NCBI GenBank assembly: GCA_965112735.1 | Contig: OZ218961.1 | Coordinates: 2,108,001 to 2,172,000, forward strand | Direction of reading: 5' to 3' | DNA: 64,000 nucleotides | Source: Phaeosaccion multiseriatum | Lineage: Eukaryota > Ochrophyta, other classes | Shown: positions 22,456 to 34,072 of the stretch, piece after piece | Position numbering within the stretch: position 1 is the first letter of the stretch | Layout: every line of letters begins with the position of its first letter | Made by a program: the position numbers and the translations under genes | The notes under the pieces: generated by a model | Told to the model about the DNA's origin: nothing | The model's database searches: none | What the model saw: only the letters and a program-made list of their open reading frames with translations

Positions 22456-25400
22456 ACATCGGATACGTACTGCCCCCCCCCCCCCCCCCACACACACACA
22501 GGTTCTGGACGTGGCCAAAACTGAGATCAACAAGCTGCTGAAGCGGAGCAAAGGAGCAGGAGGAGGAGCGAAGAAGAAGAAGAAGAGGGCTGCGGAGGGA
22601 CAAGGGGCGGCGCAGCAGCAGGACAGGGCAGGTATGTGTGTGTATGGGAATCATATCCATGTCAGTGGTAAATGCATATGGCAATGCATGGCAATGGATG
22701 GCAGTGGAAACGTGTTCCCCCATCGTTTGTCTCCTGAGCTCTGTCTATATTCTCTGTTACATCTGTTGCCATCTTCCCCCTTGTCTGTGTGCCTGTCTGC
22801 TGCATCTACTGCCCCACCCACCCACCCACCCACCCCCACCCCTGCGTCGTGCAGCGCACTCCGTGGCGAAGGACGGCTCCACCCCGGGGAGTACCACATG
22901 GGGAAAAGGTAATGGAGACAAAGTCGACCCTCCTCTCCCCCTCTCTTTCTCTCCCTTCATTTTCCTGTCTCTCTCTCTTTCTACCTCTCTCGCAATACCC
23001 CACCTCCCACCTTCCCGCCCCTACCATGCCATTCACTGCCATCCATCTCCAACCCCACTCCCCCCGCCGCCTCCTCTCCCCTCCCCTCCCAACCCCCCCC
23101 CCCCCCCCACACACACACACGCGTGTAAGCAGGCAAGGGCAAGGGTAAGCAGAGAGGGGCTTCGGGAGTACTCGCCAGCGGGAGGGGCGGGAGGGCGCTG
23201 GACCCATCAGCGCTGCCGTCTTCCCAAGGGAAGGGAAGGAGTACCACAGACGCGGGTGAGTGAGCGAGTGAGCGCATGCGGTTATTGTGTGAGCACATGC
23301 GGTTATTGTGTGAGCACATGCGGTTATTATGTGAGCACATGCGGATATTGTGTGAGCGCATACGGTTATTGTGTGAGCACATGCGGTTATTGTGTGAGCA
23401 CATGCGGTTATTATGTGAGCACATGCGGTTATTATGTGAGCACATGCGGTTATTATGTGAGCACATGCGGTTATTGTGTGAGCACATGCGGTTATTGTGT
23501 GAGTGCGGTTATTGTGTGAGCACATGCGGTTATTGTGTGAGCACATGCGGTTATTGTGTGAGCACATGCGGTTATTATGTGAGCACATGCGGTTATTATG
23601 TGAGCACATGCGGTTATTATGTGAGCACATGCGGTTATTGTGTGAGCACATGCGGTTATTGTGTGAGTGCGGTTATTGTGTGAGCACATGCGGTTATTGT
23701 GTGAGCACATGCGGTTATTGTGTGAGCACATGCGGTTATTATGTGAGCACATGCGGTTATTGTGTGAGCACATGCGGTTATTATGTGAGCACATGCGGTT
23801 ATTGTGTGAGCACATGCGGTTGTTGTGTGAGTACATGCGGTTATTGTGTGAGCGCATACGGTTATTGTTTTGGTTCGTTCATTTCGTTTGTTCACCGGCC
23901 CATCTTCCGTGTATGCACTCCTCTCCCTCACCCTCACCCTGACCCCTGTCCCTGACTCTCACCTTCACCCTCGCTTCTCACTCCTCACCCCTCACCCCTC
24001 ACCCCTCACCCGCACCTCTGACCCTGATCCTGACACCGACTCTCACCCTCATCGTCACCCCCACTCTCGCCCTCACCCTCACCCTCACCCCCACCATCAC
24101 CCTCCACTGCCATCCACCCCTGCCTCCTCTGCCCTCCCATCCACTGCCATCCCTCCCTCCCTCCCTCCCTCCAAAGCCAAAATCCGCGCCTCCCTCCTGG
24201 CTGGTGATACCGAGTTACAGCGGCACCACAGAGAGATGGTCAAGGTAAGCGTGTGCTTGTGGCATGAACGGTGGGGGGAGAGAGGGGTTGAGTGGGTGAG
24301 GGAGGGAGGGAGGGAGGGAGGGAGTGGATGAGGGAAGGAGGGAGGGGTGGGGGGAGGGCTGTGAGTGAGTGAGTGAGTGAGTAAGTGAGTGAGTGAGTGA
24401 GTGAGTGAGTGAGTGAGTGAGTGAGTGAGTGAGTGACTTTGGTCAAGGTAAGCGTGTTGTATATATATATATAATTGTGAGCAAGGGAGTGCGGGGTGAT
24501 TGAGGGAGTGAGGCGGGTGGGTGAGTGAGAGAGGGAGGAGGGGAGGGGGGGATGTCTATGAGTGAGGATGTGAGGAGAGTCCTCATCCACTGGACCTGTG
24601 AGTGAGGATGCGAGGAGATCCCCCACCAACTGGACCTGAAACTAGACCTGAAACTGGAACTGAAATTGAAAAACCAGGTGGGCAAGTTGCTCTCGGAGGA
24701 AGAGTTCTGGGCAAATTACAGCCATAAATTTGAAGCAGGTGAGTGAGGGGAGATAGGTTTTGAGTTCGAGTATTGAGGTGGGAGTGAGTGAGTGAGTGAG
24801 TGACTGAGTGCGGTGCACGGGTGGGTTACGAACGTGTTGGTTATTCATGTTCCTTGTGGAAGTCTTCCCCCACGCAATGTTGCTGATGCTCCTCCTCCTC
24901 CTCCTCCTCCTCCTCCTCCTCCTCCTCCTCCTCCTCCTCCTCCTCCTCCTCCTCCTCCTCCTCCTCCTCCTCCTCCTTCTACTTCTACTTCTGCTGCTTG
25001 CTGCTGCTGCTGCTGCTTGCTGCTGCTGCTGCTGCTTGCTACTGGCGCTACCCTTGACCCATGCAATGCGGCCTCGCTCGCGTGCGCTTGTATGTGTGTG
25101 TATGTGTGTGCGTGTGTGTGTGTGCGTGTGTTTATGTGTGTATGTATATGTGTGTGTTTGTGTGTGTATGTGTGTGTTTGTGTGTGTATGTGTGTGTGTT
25201 TGTGTGTGTATGTGTGTGTTTGTGTGTGTATGTGTGTGTGTTTGTGTGTGTGTGTGTATGTGTGTATGCTGCAGAGAGTGCGCGCGTGGCGGCTCGGAAG
25301 CGAGGCATGGGCACGGAACTCCTGAGCGATATTCAGGTCAGTCAGTCAGTCAGTCGGTGACTCAGTGAGTCACCTTACTCAGTCAGTCGGCAGTGCAGGT

Positions 25401-28400
25401 GGAGGCATATAGGCTCACAGTTGGCTTCCTTGTTTTCGTTACGGTGTGTCACCACACGCCTCAGGAGCAACGCGGGGACAACAACAGCGTCAAGTACACG
25501 CTCACCCCGGAGGTCATCCAACGGATATTCGTCATGTATCCCGTTGTGCACAGAGCCTGGAAGGCTAACGTGGTGAGTGGGTGAGGGAGGGAGTGAGGGA
25601 GGAAGGGAGGGAGAGGGAGGGAGGAAGGGATGGGGAGAGCAGGGGGAAGAGAGAGAGGGAGGAAGGGAGGGAGGGAGGGAGGAAGGGATGGGGAGAGCAG
25701 GGGGAAGAGAGAGAGGGAGGGAGTGAATGTATTCAAAGGGAAGAGGGTATGCTGGGGTGGGCTTAGCCTTCCCTTCAAGATGTGTATGCAGGGGTGGGCT
25801 CAGCCTGCTCCTCAAGATGGACGGTCGTCTCTCTTCGGTCCCATGCACCGCAGAGAAGGGGGCTCTGTGTTGACTCCTTCCCTCCCTCCCTCCCTCCTCC
25901 CCTCCCTCCTTCCCTTCCTCCCTCCTTCCCTTCCTCCCTCCGTCCCTCCCTCCCCCCCTCCCTCCGTTCCTCCCTCCCTCCCTCCCTCCCTCACCTTCCT
26001 CAGCCCCTCGAGATGAAGGAAGATGAATTCTGGCTCAAGTACTTTCAAAGTGACTACGCGCAGAAGGAACGAGGCAGCAACAAGAAGGCCGGGGGGGCAG
26101 CAGGGGACAGCAACGCAGGAGGTGTGGACGACATGTTCGCGAGATATGAGGCACTGGAACAGGAGGTGAGGGAGTTGGTGATACAGAGGGAGGGAAGAAT
26201 GGAGGAGGGGCAGAAGGAGGTAGGGGTGGGGGAGGGGGGCGGAAGGAAGGGAGGGAGAGAGAGAGAGAGAGAGGGAGAGGGAGAGAGGAGTGAAGGGACA
26301 GAGGAGGTGAGTCTGTTTGACCCTGACTGCCGCTCTGTCCTCTGGCACCTCTCGCCTCTCTCTCCCTTCTGCCCCTCGCCTCTCGCCTGTCTGAAACCGC
26401 ACCCATCCCCTCCCCCCCCATCCACTGCCATCCTTCCCTCCCATCCACTGCCATCTTTCCCCTTAGGATGAGCGAAAAGCACTGGGGGAGAAGGTAGCAG
26501 GGGGCGGATCGAAGCACTCGCTCTCTCTCGGGGCGGCGGAAGGAAGCGTAGACCCCATGATCAATCTCACTACCGACTACGGAGACTTCCACAGGAGGTG
26601 GGTGTCAGGACAGTTGGTGGGTAGGTGTCAGGACAGTGGGTGGGTAGGTGTCAGGACAGTGGGTGGGTAGGTGTCAGGACAGTGGGTGGGTAGGTGTCAG
26701 GACAGTGGTCAGTGGGTGTCAGGACAGGGCATGTCAGGAGTGGGGGTGTCAGGACAGAGGGTGCCAGGACAGGAGGTGTCAGGACAGAGGGTGTTAGAAC
26801 AGAGGTGGTAGGACAGAGGGTGTCAGGATAGGGGGTGTCAGGACAGGAGGTGTCAGGACAGAGGGTGTCAGGACAGGAGGTGTCAGGACAGAGGGTGTCA
26901 GGACAGGAGGTGTCAGGACAGAGGGTGTCAGGACAGAGGGTGTCAGGACAGGAGGTGTCAGGACAGGGGGTGGGCCGGTCCTCTCCCTTCCTTCTTTTCA
27001 CACCCGTGGCGAAACACCCACACCACGAATACTCTGTATCTGCGAGGACAATACACCGAATCCTGCCCTGAGTCTCTCTGACGCTCGCTAGTGTCCCTCC
27101 CCTTCCTTGGGTCTTCTTCCTACCCCCCCGGGCTCCCCCGGGGTGACACAGGGACAATGTGGACGGCCCCCCTGGGTCCGAGGCCAGCGGCAGCAAAGTC
27201 GTTGCCATGATGAACAGACACGCCTCACTCATCATGGACGGAGGGGGAGAGAAGGGCTCTGGAGGCGCTGGAGGGGCGAGGAGCAGCCGCCGAGTCATGG
27301 TGAGTTGGGGTTAGTGCTTGGTCTCGCCGCTCTCTCTCTCTCTCGCTCTCTTGGGGTTAGTGCTTGGTCTCGCCGCGCTCTCTCTCTCTCTCTCGCTCTC
27401 TCTCTCGCTCTGTCTCTCTCTCTCGCTCTGTCTCTCTCTCGCTCTCCCGCTCTGTCTCCTTCCCTCTCTCTCTCTCGGGCTCTCCCTCTCATCCCCCATT
27501 TGTCTCCCTCCCTCCCTCTCTCCCTCTAGACTTTCTTTCCTCTCTCTCCTCTCCCCCCCTCCTTGCCCCCTCCGTCCCTCTGCCTCTCTCCTTGCTCTCT
27601 CTCTCGCTCTCTCACTCCGTCTCTCTCCCCTCCCCTCTATCTTCTCTCCGCTCACTCTCCCTCCCCTCTATCTTCTCTCTCCGCTCACTCTCCCTTCCTC
27701 TTCCTCTCCCTCCCTCCCTCGCCTCCCTCCCTTCCTCCCTCCCTCCCCCCTCTCTCCCTCTCTCCCTCCCTCCCTCCCTCTCTCCCTCCCTCCCTCCCTC
27801 CTTCCCTCTCTCCCTCTCTCTCTACTCCGCCAGGACGACCCTACTTCAGCCACAGACCTTCCCGAGCTCCATGCAGCCCCCGTCCTGCCCGTCGAGGCAC
27901 TTACCTTATCGACCACTACTACCGCGAAGAACCAACACGCGAAGGAGGGGGAGGGGGGGAAGGACGGGCAGCAGCAGCAGCAGCAGGGGGGCAGCAGCGG
28001 GGGAGGGAGTGCGATGGGGGGTGGAGGGCTCAAGCGGAAGAGAGGAGAGGGGCAGGATGGCAGTGGACGGTCGCGGCGGGAAAGGAAGGAGGAGGAGGAT
28101 CGGAGACTGCAGGTGGGTGAGGGGAGAGTAAATTGACTAATGGGGATGAACCGAAGCATTACGTAAGAATTACGTATTTGTGGACGCATGTGTGCGGTGA
28201 CGGAAGGGGAAGGGAAGGGAGGGAACGATGCGATCTTTGTGGGACAAGAGAGAGTGAGAGTTAGAGTAGAGAGGGTGAGAGTGTCAGGACAAGGGGGGGG
28301 GGGGGAGGGTCCCGAAGTCGGGCGGAGCTCTGGCAGCTTGAGTAGTGCTCTTCGTCTCCCTCCTCCTCCTCCTCCTCCTCCTCCTCCTTCTTCTTCTTCT

Positions 28401-30266
28401 TCTTCTTCTTCTTCTTCTTCTTCTTCTTCTTCTTCTTCTTCTTCTTCTTCTTCTTCTTCTTCTTCTTCTTCTTCTTCTTCTTCTTCTTCTTCTTCTTCTT
28501 CTTCTTCTTCTTCTCATCCACTGCCATCCCCTCCCTCCTCCAGGCGATCCTGAGCCCCGACTGGAGTCTGCTGCCCTCCGTGGCGAGCGGTACTGGCAGC
28601 AAGGGCGGTAAGGCGCTGTACGAGGGCATCAGCACTCCCACTGCCGCCCTGGAAGTGCTGGCCAAGTTCGCGGATGACGTCAGCAACAAGTACGTGGTGT
28701 CAGACAACTCAGTCAGTCAGTGCCTGGTGTCAGTCAGTGTGTCAGACAGTCAAATCGAGGGGGTGTGCCTCTGTCGCCACCGGGTATAAAAGACATACAC
28801 ACACAGCGTCAAGGTGAACAGTGGTGCTGCAAGTATGTCCTCTTATCTGGCCTCTTGCCAACACATGTATATATGTCCTCTCTTCCCTTGTCTCTATTCA
28901 GCAACACGACGAAGGTAGAGCCCGGTTACTACACGCCGCAGTTCGTTACAGAAATTCATCGACGGTTTCAGGTGCGGCTCGTGACACAGGCCACAACGGC
29001 AGGCGGCAGGGCGGAGGGAGAGAGAGAGAGAGACAGAGGGACAGGGAGAGGAGGAGGGATTGATAGAGTACGAGAAAGAGAGAGAGGGAGAGAGGTGGAG
29101 AGGGAGAGGAGAAGGGGAGAGGGAGGGGAGACGAGAGAGGAAGAGAGGGAGAGAGAGGTGGAGAGGGAGGGGAGAGGAGAGAGGGAGAAACAGAGAGAAG
29201 GGGGGGGAAGGGGAAGTTCTCTACTCGTGGAGGCGCAAAGTGGGACGAGTGTGTGCTGCGTACGCGTGTCTTGCGAGCGAGATGCGTGGCTCCTCAACAC
29301 TCTCCTGCTCCTCCTCCTCCTCCTCCTCCTCCTCCTCCTCCTCCTCCTCCCATCCCCCCCCCCCCCTCCCCCCCTCAGGATATTGGTGGGCTGCTGCGAC
29401 ACTTCTACGCTGCTCTGAACAACTCGTCGCGCTTCGAAGGGGCTGTGGCCACGAGAATAGATCGCTTCAGCGCAAGCATCAACGACAAGTACAACGAGCT
29501 TGAGGTGGGAGGGACGCATTGGAGGGTACTAGACGAGGGATGGCAGTGGATGGGGGGGGGGGGAGGGGGGATGGCAGTGGATGTGGGAGGAGGGGGGAGA
29601 GAGTAGGAGGAGACTGGGAAGAGAATGGGCAACAGGGCGGGAGACTCTGACACTCTTCACTCCTTCTGTAACTGACGCGATTAGGAGTAGATCCGCAGAG
29701 GGAGACTCTGACACTCTTCACTTCTTCTGTAACTACCTTCTGTAACTGACGCGATTAGGAGATCCGCCGAGGCCTTCCCCGCTCCGTGCACGGCCAACGA
29801 CAGTCGTCTGTGATCAAGCCGCTGCTGGACAGTCTAGACCACGCCGTAAGGCAGTATCAGCTCTACTCAGAGGCTCGCCAAGCCGCACTGCGGAAGGTCA
29901 GAGAGGGGGGAGAGGGAGGGAGGGAGGGAGGTGGCGGCGGCTTTTTTGTTCCCCGCGAAACCTTCGGCGGAACGTTTGGCGGAACCGTCGGCACTTTTTA
30001 AGACACACATGCACACATTTGCACACACAAATGCACACGCACAATCACACACACGCACAAACACACACACTGCCTGACTGCCTGCCTGCCTGTCCTGCCT
30101 GCGCATATGCTGCCATCTGACCCATCGTCCCCTCTCTACCCCCTGTTTGTGCCATTGTGCCATTGTTATTATTGTTGGTTCACTGCTTGTGTGTCTCTGC
30201 CAGCAGAAGCGGCCTCGGCAAGAGCAAGAGCAGGGGCAGGGGCAGGGGCAGCCCCTCACCGCATAG
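21248..30266 (+). CDS. GTF2H1: TFIIH core subunit p62 (GTF2H1/TFB1)
   Basis: Core TFIIH subunit acting in RNA polymerase II initiation and nucleotide excision repair. Exons inferred: 21248-21403, 21709-21826, 22122-22189, 22502-22631, 22855-22908, 23133-23255, 24177-24244, 24678-24738, 25275-25336, 25465-25572, 26004-26165, 26467-26597, 27152-27299, 27834-28112, 28544-28689, 28902-28971, 29379-29504, 29759-29896, 30204-30266. Phases match throughout and give 736 residues. The N-terminal PH-like domain shows GTLYITSLRLLWTA. BSD-type repeats show LLSEEEFWANY and, after TPEVIQRIFVMYP, EMKEDEFWLKYFQSDY. The C-terminal region has GGLLRHFYAAL and helices, like human p62. Longer than the ~550-residue human protein because of Lys-, Gly- and Gln-rich inserts. 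Family call is secure; the short last exon is least certain. Confidence 0.9.
23268..23870 (+). repeat. 21-bp minisatellite with higher-order structure in p62 intron 6
   Basis: About 28 copies of GAGCACATGCGGTTATTGTGT-type units (21 bp). The third-last base alternates between A and G (TTATTATGT / TTATTGTGT). Shortened units GAGTGCGGTTATTGTGT at about 23500 and 23665 mark the borders of ~165-bp higher-order blocks, so the array grew by block duplication. Confidence 0.95.
24361..24435 (+). repeat. (GTGA)n tract in p62 intron 7
   Basis: Tandem GTGA/GAGT units downstream of the donor at 24245. A second GTAAGCGTG-like donor copy occurs at 24449, just after the tract, next to a short AT run (TATATATATAT). 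Confidence 0.9.
24890..24977 (+). repeat. (CTC)n microsatellite in p62 intron 8
   Basis: About 29 CTC triplets, followed by CTG-rich triplets and then a GT/GTAT-rich block (25085-25266) up to the next acceptor. Confidence 0.95.
26599..26970 (+). repeat. GTGTCAGGACAG repeat array in p62 intron 12
   Basis: Starts within a base or two of the donor and repeats units of 14-28 bases with core GTGTCAGGACAG, first spaced by GTGGGTAGG and later by AGG or GGG. The core also turns up singly at about 28277 in a later p62 intron. Confidence 0.9.
28386..28514 (+). repeat. (CTT)n microsatellite in p62 intron 14
   Basis: About 42 uninterrupted CTT triplets forming the polypyrimidine tract of an intron whose acceptor is at 28542-28543. 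Confidence 0.95.
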
Positions 30267-30609
30267 GAATCGCAATGCTCGAGATTCGATTCGACATGAC
30301 AGTTACAACAGTTACAATATATAGGAGTACGCACGCAGCCCACTGCTGGACACCTGGGAGTGAGCCCTAGCAGGTAACGTCACATCACAAGGAAAGACCA
30401 GCCAGAAAGGACACAAATTTCACCAAGGAAAGGACCAGCCAGAAAGGACACAACAGTCACGCAAGTGATGCCCATGGCCCATACGTACGCCTAGTAAGAG
30501 GCCAACGATCAGTAGGAGCCCGACGAACAAGGGCGTTTCAACATGCATCACCAACACCAACCGCTGTCGCCGTGCCGCTTCGTGCCGCCATCCCTGTGGC
30601 CGTGTTCTG
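30267..30609. other. 3' flank of p62; short direct repeat
   Basis: No gene. GAAAGACCAGCCAGAAAGGA-like sequence occurs twice about 33 bases apart (30391 and 30425). Confidence 0.6.
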
Positions 30610-31985
30610 CCCTCCCTCCCTCCCTCCCTCCCTCCCTCCCTCCCTCCCTCCCTCGCTCCCTCGCTCCCCCCCCTCCCTCCCTCCCTCCCTCTCTCCCTCC
30701 CTCCCTCTCTCCCTCTCTCCCTCCTCTCCCTCCCTCCTCTCTCTCTCTCTCTCCCTCTCTCCCTCCCTCTCTCCCCTCCCTCCCTCCCTCCCTCCCCTCC
30801 CTACCCGCTCCCCCAGGCCTCCCACCTCCCACGGCGGAGTGTGCAGTAGTCTTCCAACTCCTCCTTCTCCCCCCTCTCCCCCCCATGCACTTCCATCTGC
30901 GGAACAGGTCGTTGGCGTTCCTCAAACTGCAGATGGAGCGATGTGGTATGGGCGCAGTCCCCTAGCACGGGTCCCGTTACGCAAAGCCACTTTGGCTGCA
31001 CCCACGTCTTCCCATCCGCCCGGTGGGATGGCTCCCGCCACAGGCGCCGCCTGGGCTTCCCTGTCTTGTCGAACAGGGTCAGAGGCTGCCCCTCCGTGAC
31101 GCACACCGTAACCCTTTCGATCCATCGGGCTCCCTTCTCGACGAGGGCTTCACCTCCTCCAACCCCACCTTTGCGGTACTGCAGCCGAAATTGGCCCGGT
31201 CTGAGCTCCGGAGTATAATATATATTTAATACATATATATTATACTCCGGAGCTCAGACCGGGCCAATTTCGGCTGCAGTACCGCAAAGGTGGGGTTGGA
31301 GGAGGTGAAGCCCTCGTCGAGAAGGGAGCCCGATGGATCGAAAGGGTTACGGTGTGCGTCACGGAGGGGCAGCCTCTGACCCTGTTCGACAAGACAGGGA
31401 AGCCCAGGCGGCGCCTGTGGCGGGAGCCATCCCACCGGGCGGATGGGAAGACGTGGGTGCAGCCAAAGTGGCTTTGCGTAACGGGACCCGTGCTAGGGGA
31501 CTGCGCCCATACCACATCGCTCCATCTGCAGTTTGAGGAACGCCAACGACCTGTTCCGCAGATGGAAGTGCATGGGGGGGAGAGGGGGGAGAAGGAGGAG
31601 TTGGAAGACTACTGCACACTCCGCCGTGGGAGGCCTGGGGGAGCGGGTAGGGTGGAGGGAGGGAGGGAGGGAGGGGTGAGGGAGGGAGGGAGGGAGAGAG
31701 GGAGAGAGGGAGGGAGGGAGAGAGGGAGGGAGGGAGGGAGGGAGGGAGAGAGGGAGAGAGGGAGGGAGGGAGGGAGAGAGGGAGGGAGGGAGGGAGGGGG
31801 GGGAGCGAGGGAGCGAGGGAGGGAGGGAGGGAGGGAGGGAGGGAGGGAGAGAGGGCGGGGGGGAGCGAGGGAGCGAGGCAGGAAGAGAGGGAGGGAGGGA
31901 GGGAGCGAGGGAGGGAGGGAGGGAGCGAGGGAGGGAGGGAGGGAGGGGGGGAGGGAGGGAGGGAGCGAGGGAGCGAGGGAGGAAG
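30610..31985. repeat. Giant palindrome, axis at about 31230
   Basis: Arms 30790-31225 and 31235-31660 are reverse complements, nearly perfect by eye, around a 9-base centre (TTTAATACA, 31226-31234) in an AT-rich turn. One 7-base difference is visible (CTCCCAC doubled in the left arm). Beyond the arms, a CCCT/CTCCC tract continues to the left (to 30610) and the matching AGGG/GAGGG tract to the right (to about 31985). Each arm carries the same open frame pointing outward, so the 5' part of the Fanzor-like gene exists twice, head to head. Such a palindrome would form a cruciform or hairpin and is hard to assemble or clone. Confidence 0.9.
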
Positions 31986-32126
31986 GGGCTGACGACGCGG
32001 GCCGGATGGAGAAGTTGCCAGAGTTGCGTTATAGAGCCAAGCGACTTCGTCGAGACCTGCAGCAACTCGTAGGGGTAAGTACTCTTAGGAGTAGCAGTAC
32101 CAGCAGCAGCAGCAGTAGTAGTAGTA

Positions 32127-32169
<43 letters not shown>

Positions 32170-32976
32170 CAGGAATAGCAGCAGAGCAGCAACAGTAGCA
32201 GCAGCAGTAGTAGTAGTGGTAGCAGCAGTAATAGCAGCAGTAGCAGCAGCAGTACCTTGTCATCTCAAGAACCCATTGGCTTGTGGCTTGTTTCCCTCTT
32301 CACCGACATCAGGTGCAACACTGGAAGAGCCGCCGCAGGAAGAAGAAGAAGAAGAAGAAGAAGAAGAAGCTCTCGCACGACCGAGCCATGGCAGGAGAGC
32401 ATGGCCAGGACAGGAAGTGGCGCGGTCTCTGTGGGGACGACCTTCCTCAGGGCTCTGACCTCCACGCCAAGACCAAGTATGTGGACGTGCTTCATCCCCT
32501 GGAGGGGCAGACGCAAGAATTCCGGGACGAGGTCAGGCGGTATCTTGGGGACCTAACCCCCGGACAAAGATGGGGAGGGGCCGACCCCGGAGTCCGCACG
32601 TTCCTGTCGATATGGTGTGCCCACACCGGTCGCTTCTTCAGGGTGGGTCACGGCTTCTCCGCCTCCATGCGGCCGCTGCAGAGGAGGATAGCGAAGCTGG
32701 AGAGCCAAGTGTGCAAGGCAGCGCAGGTGAGGAGGAGCCCCATTGGGGCCTCACGGGCGTGCCTCGCCCAAGTCTCTTGTCATGTCACTTTCTAATCCCT
32801 CCCTCCCTCCCTCCGCCCGCGCACAGAGTGGACAGGACACGCGGGCTCTTCGCCTGGAGGCGGCCAAGATGCGGGAGCTCTTGCACCACAAGACGCTCGT
32901 CCTGCACACGATAGCCATACGGCTCATCCTGGCCAACTTCACACAGTTCGTGTTGCCCCCTGATTCAAGTGGCTAA
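31244..32976 (+). pseudogene. Truncated Fanzor/TnpB-like nuclease (transposon-derived)
   Basis: Fanzors are eukaryotic relatives of TnpB, RNA-guided RuvC nucleases carried by transposons. Seen: exon 1 up to 32074 (frame open from the palindrome centre, no clear ATG), exon 2 32313-32726, exon 3 32827-32976; donors GTAAGT and GTGAGG, phases match. Exon 2 holds a Lys-rich run, then YVDVLHPLEG and GADPGVRTFLSIW, the RuvC-I motif with catalytic Asp at about 32583. Exon 3 has AAKMRELLHHKTLVLHT and ANFTQFVLPP, matching the family's HHK helix and ILLP segment. It then stops. The RuvC-II Glu, zinc-finger CxxC pair and RuvC-III Asp expected downstream are not seen before 33500. The purine tract 31650-31985 is read as Gly/Arg/Glu repeats or could be an unrecognised intron. 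Probably inactive as nuclease. Confidence 0.6.
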
Positions 32977-34072
32977 GAGCCACCGGACCAATGAAGATAA
33001 AGAAAGCAAACATAAAATGAAAGACAGCGCTGCTAGTACTGGAGCAGCAGCAGGAGACGGCGATGATGCTTTGAAGCAGGCCAACTGGAAACATCCAGGA
33101 GCTATTCAAGTGGCCGCTAGAACCCCTGGATCTTTCCAGTTGGCCTGCTTCAAAGCAGCATCTCCGCCTCCTGCTGCTCCTCCTGCTCGTCCATTTCCTT
33201 TCGACGTCATCGTCAGAGAGAAGGAGGGCGGGATACTGAGCGCGTGTCGTCTGTGGGAGTGCCATGGGGATTGATGGGCTGTCCATTTCTCAACAAAAGC
33301 GACGACCACCATCGTGAATAACAACAGCTTTTACGTAAGAGTACGTAGTTTTTATCTGGGAAAGGACAGACACTTTCCCACTTCGCAAGTGCTCTACGTT
33401 CGGGAAAACGATTGAGGAAAGGGATTTGGGAAAAAATCGCAGACAGACACCCTATTGATTTTTAAAATTAATCAATTAAAATCAATTTAACATAGTGTAC
33501 ACTTTGTGATGTGATGGATGCGTGAAGGCGTCATCAGCTCCTTCCCCTCACCCTTGACTATTTACATCCCATCGCCCTCTCTTTCTCTCTCTCCTCGCGC
33601 GGCGGGCTTCGATCCGCAGCAGCAGCCGTTGGTGATCCAGAAGAAGTTGGCGATACAGCAGCAGTTGGTGATACAGCGGCAGGAGCAGCAGCACCTTACA
33701 GCAGCAGCAGCAGCACCTTACCCTCCAGCCCCACATAGTCTGGTGTGCAGATGGAACAGGCGAAGCCACCATGGTGTCGCCCCACAAGCCACAGGTCTTC
33801 CCCGTCCTATCTTGCCCACCATGGTGTCGCCCCACAAGCCACATCCCCGTCCTATCTTGCTCGTGCTGCTTTGCTGCTGCACCTGTGTCCCCAGCTCACC
33901 AACTGCTGCACCTGTGTCCCCAGCTGCTGCTTCCTGCTCACCAACTGCTGCCGCTGCTGCGATGGTCCCGTTTTTGCCGAGCCGGTCGCTCCTCCTCCTC
34001 CTCCTCCTCCTCCTCCTCTTCCTCCTCCCCCTCCTCCTGTTCCTCCTCCCCTTCATCCTCCTCTTCCTCCTC
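32977..34072. other. Flank of Fanzor remnant and 3' region of the next minus gene
   Basis: Contains the hairpin at 33048-33180, an AT-richer stretch (33380-33500), clustered copies of the dispersed motif (33628-33690), and a roughly 67-base direct duplication starting ACCATGGTGTCGCCCCACAA (about 33768 and 33819). No convincing gene. Confidence 0.5.
33048..33180 (+). other. Strong hairpin downstream of the Fanzor remnant
   Basis: Arms 33048-33093 and 33135-33180 pair over about 46 bases with roughly four mismatches; the core GCTTTGAAGCAGGCCAACTG is perfect. After one mismatch the stem extends by ATCCAGG/CCTGGAT, leaving a loop of about 26 bases. It could be a microRNA-type precursor, a transposon end pair, or a structured RNA of the adjacent element. 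The sequence does not decide. Confidence 0.7.

Noticed and set aside
22806-23651. Minus- and plus-strand repeat proteins in the 21-bp array
   Set aside because: Unit length divisible by three keeps frames open; the region is an intron of p62.
23268-23870. CRISPR-like array
   Set aside because: Units are directly adjacent with no unique spacers, the locus is inside an intron of TFIIH p62, and the genome is eukaryotic.
28261-28707. Poly-Lys or poly-Arg protein
   Set aside because: Product of the CTT microsatellite on the minus strand.
30943-31218. Separate small gene in the left palindrome arm
   Set aside because: It is the antisense of the duplicated Fanzor-like 5' part; the same frame appears mirrored in the right arm.
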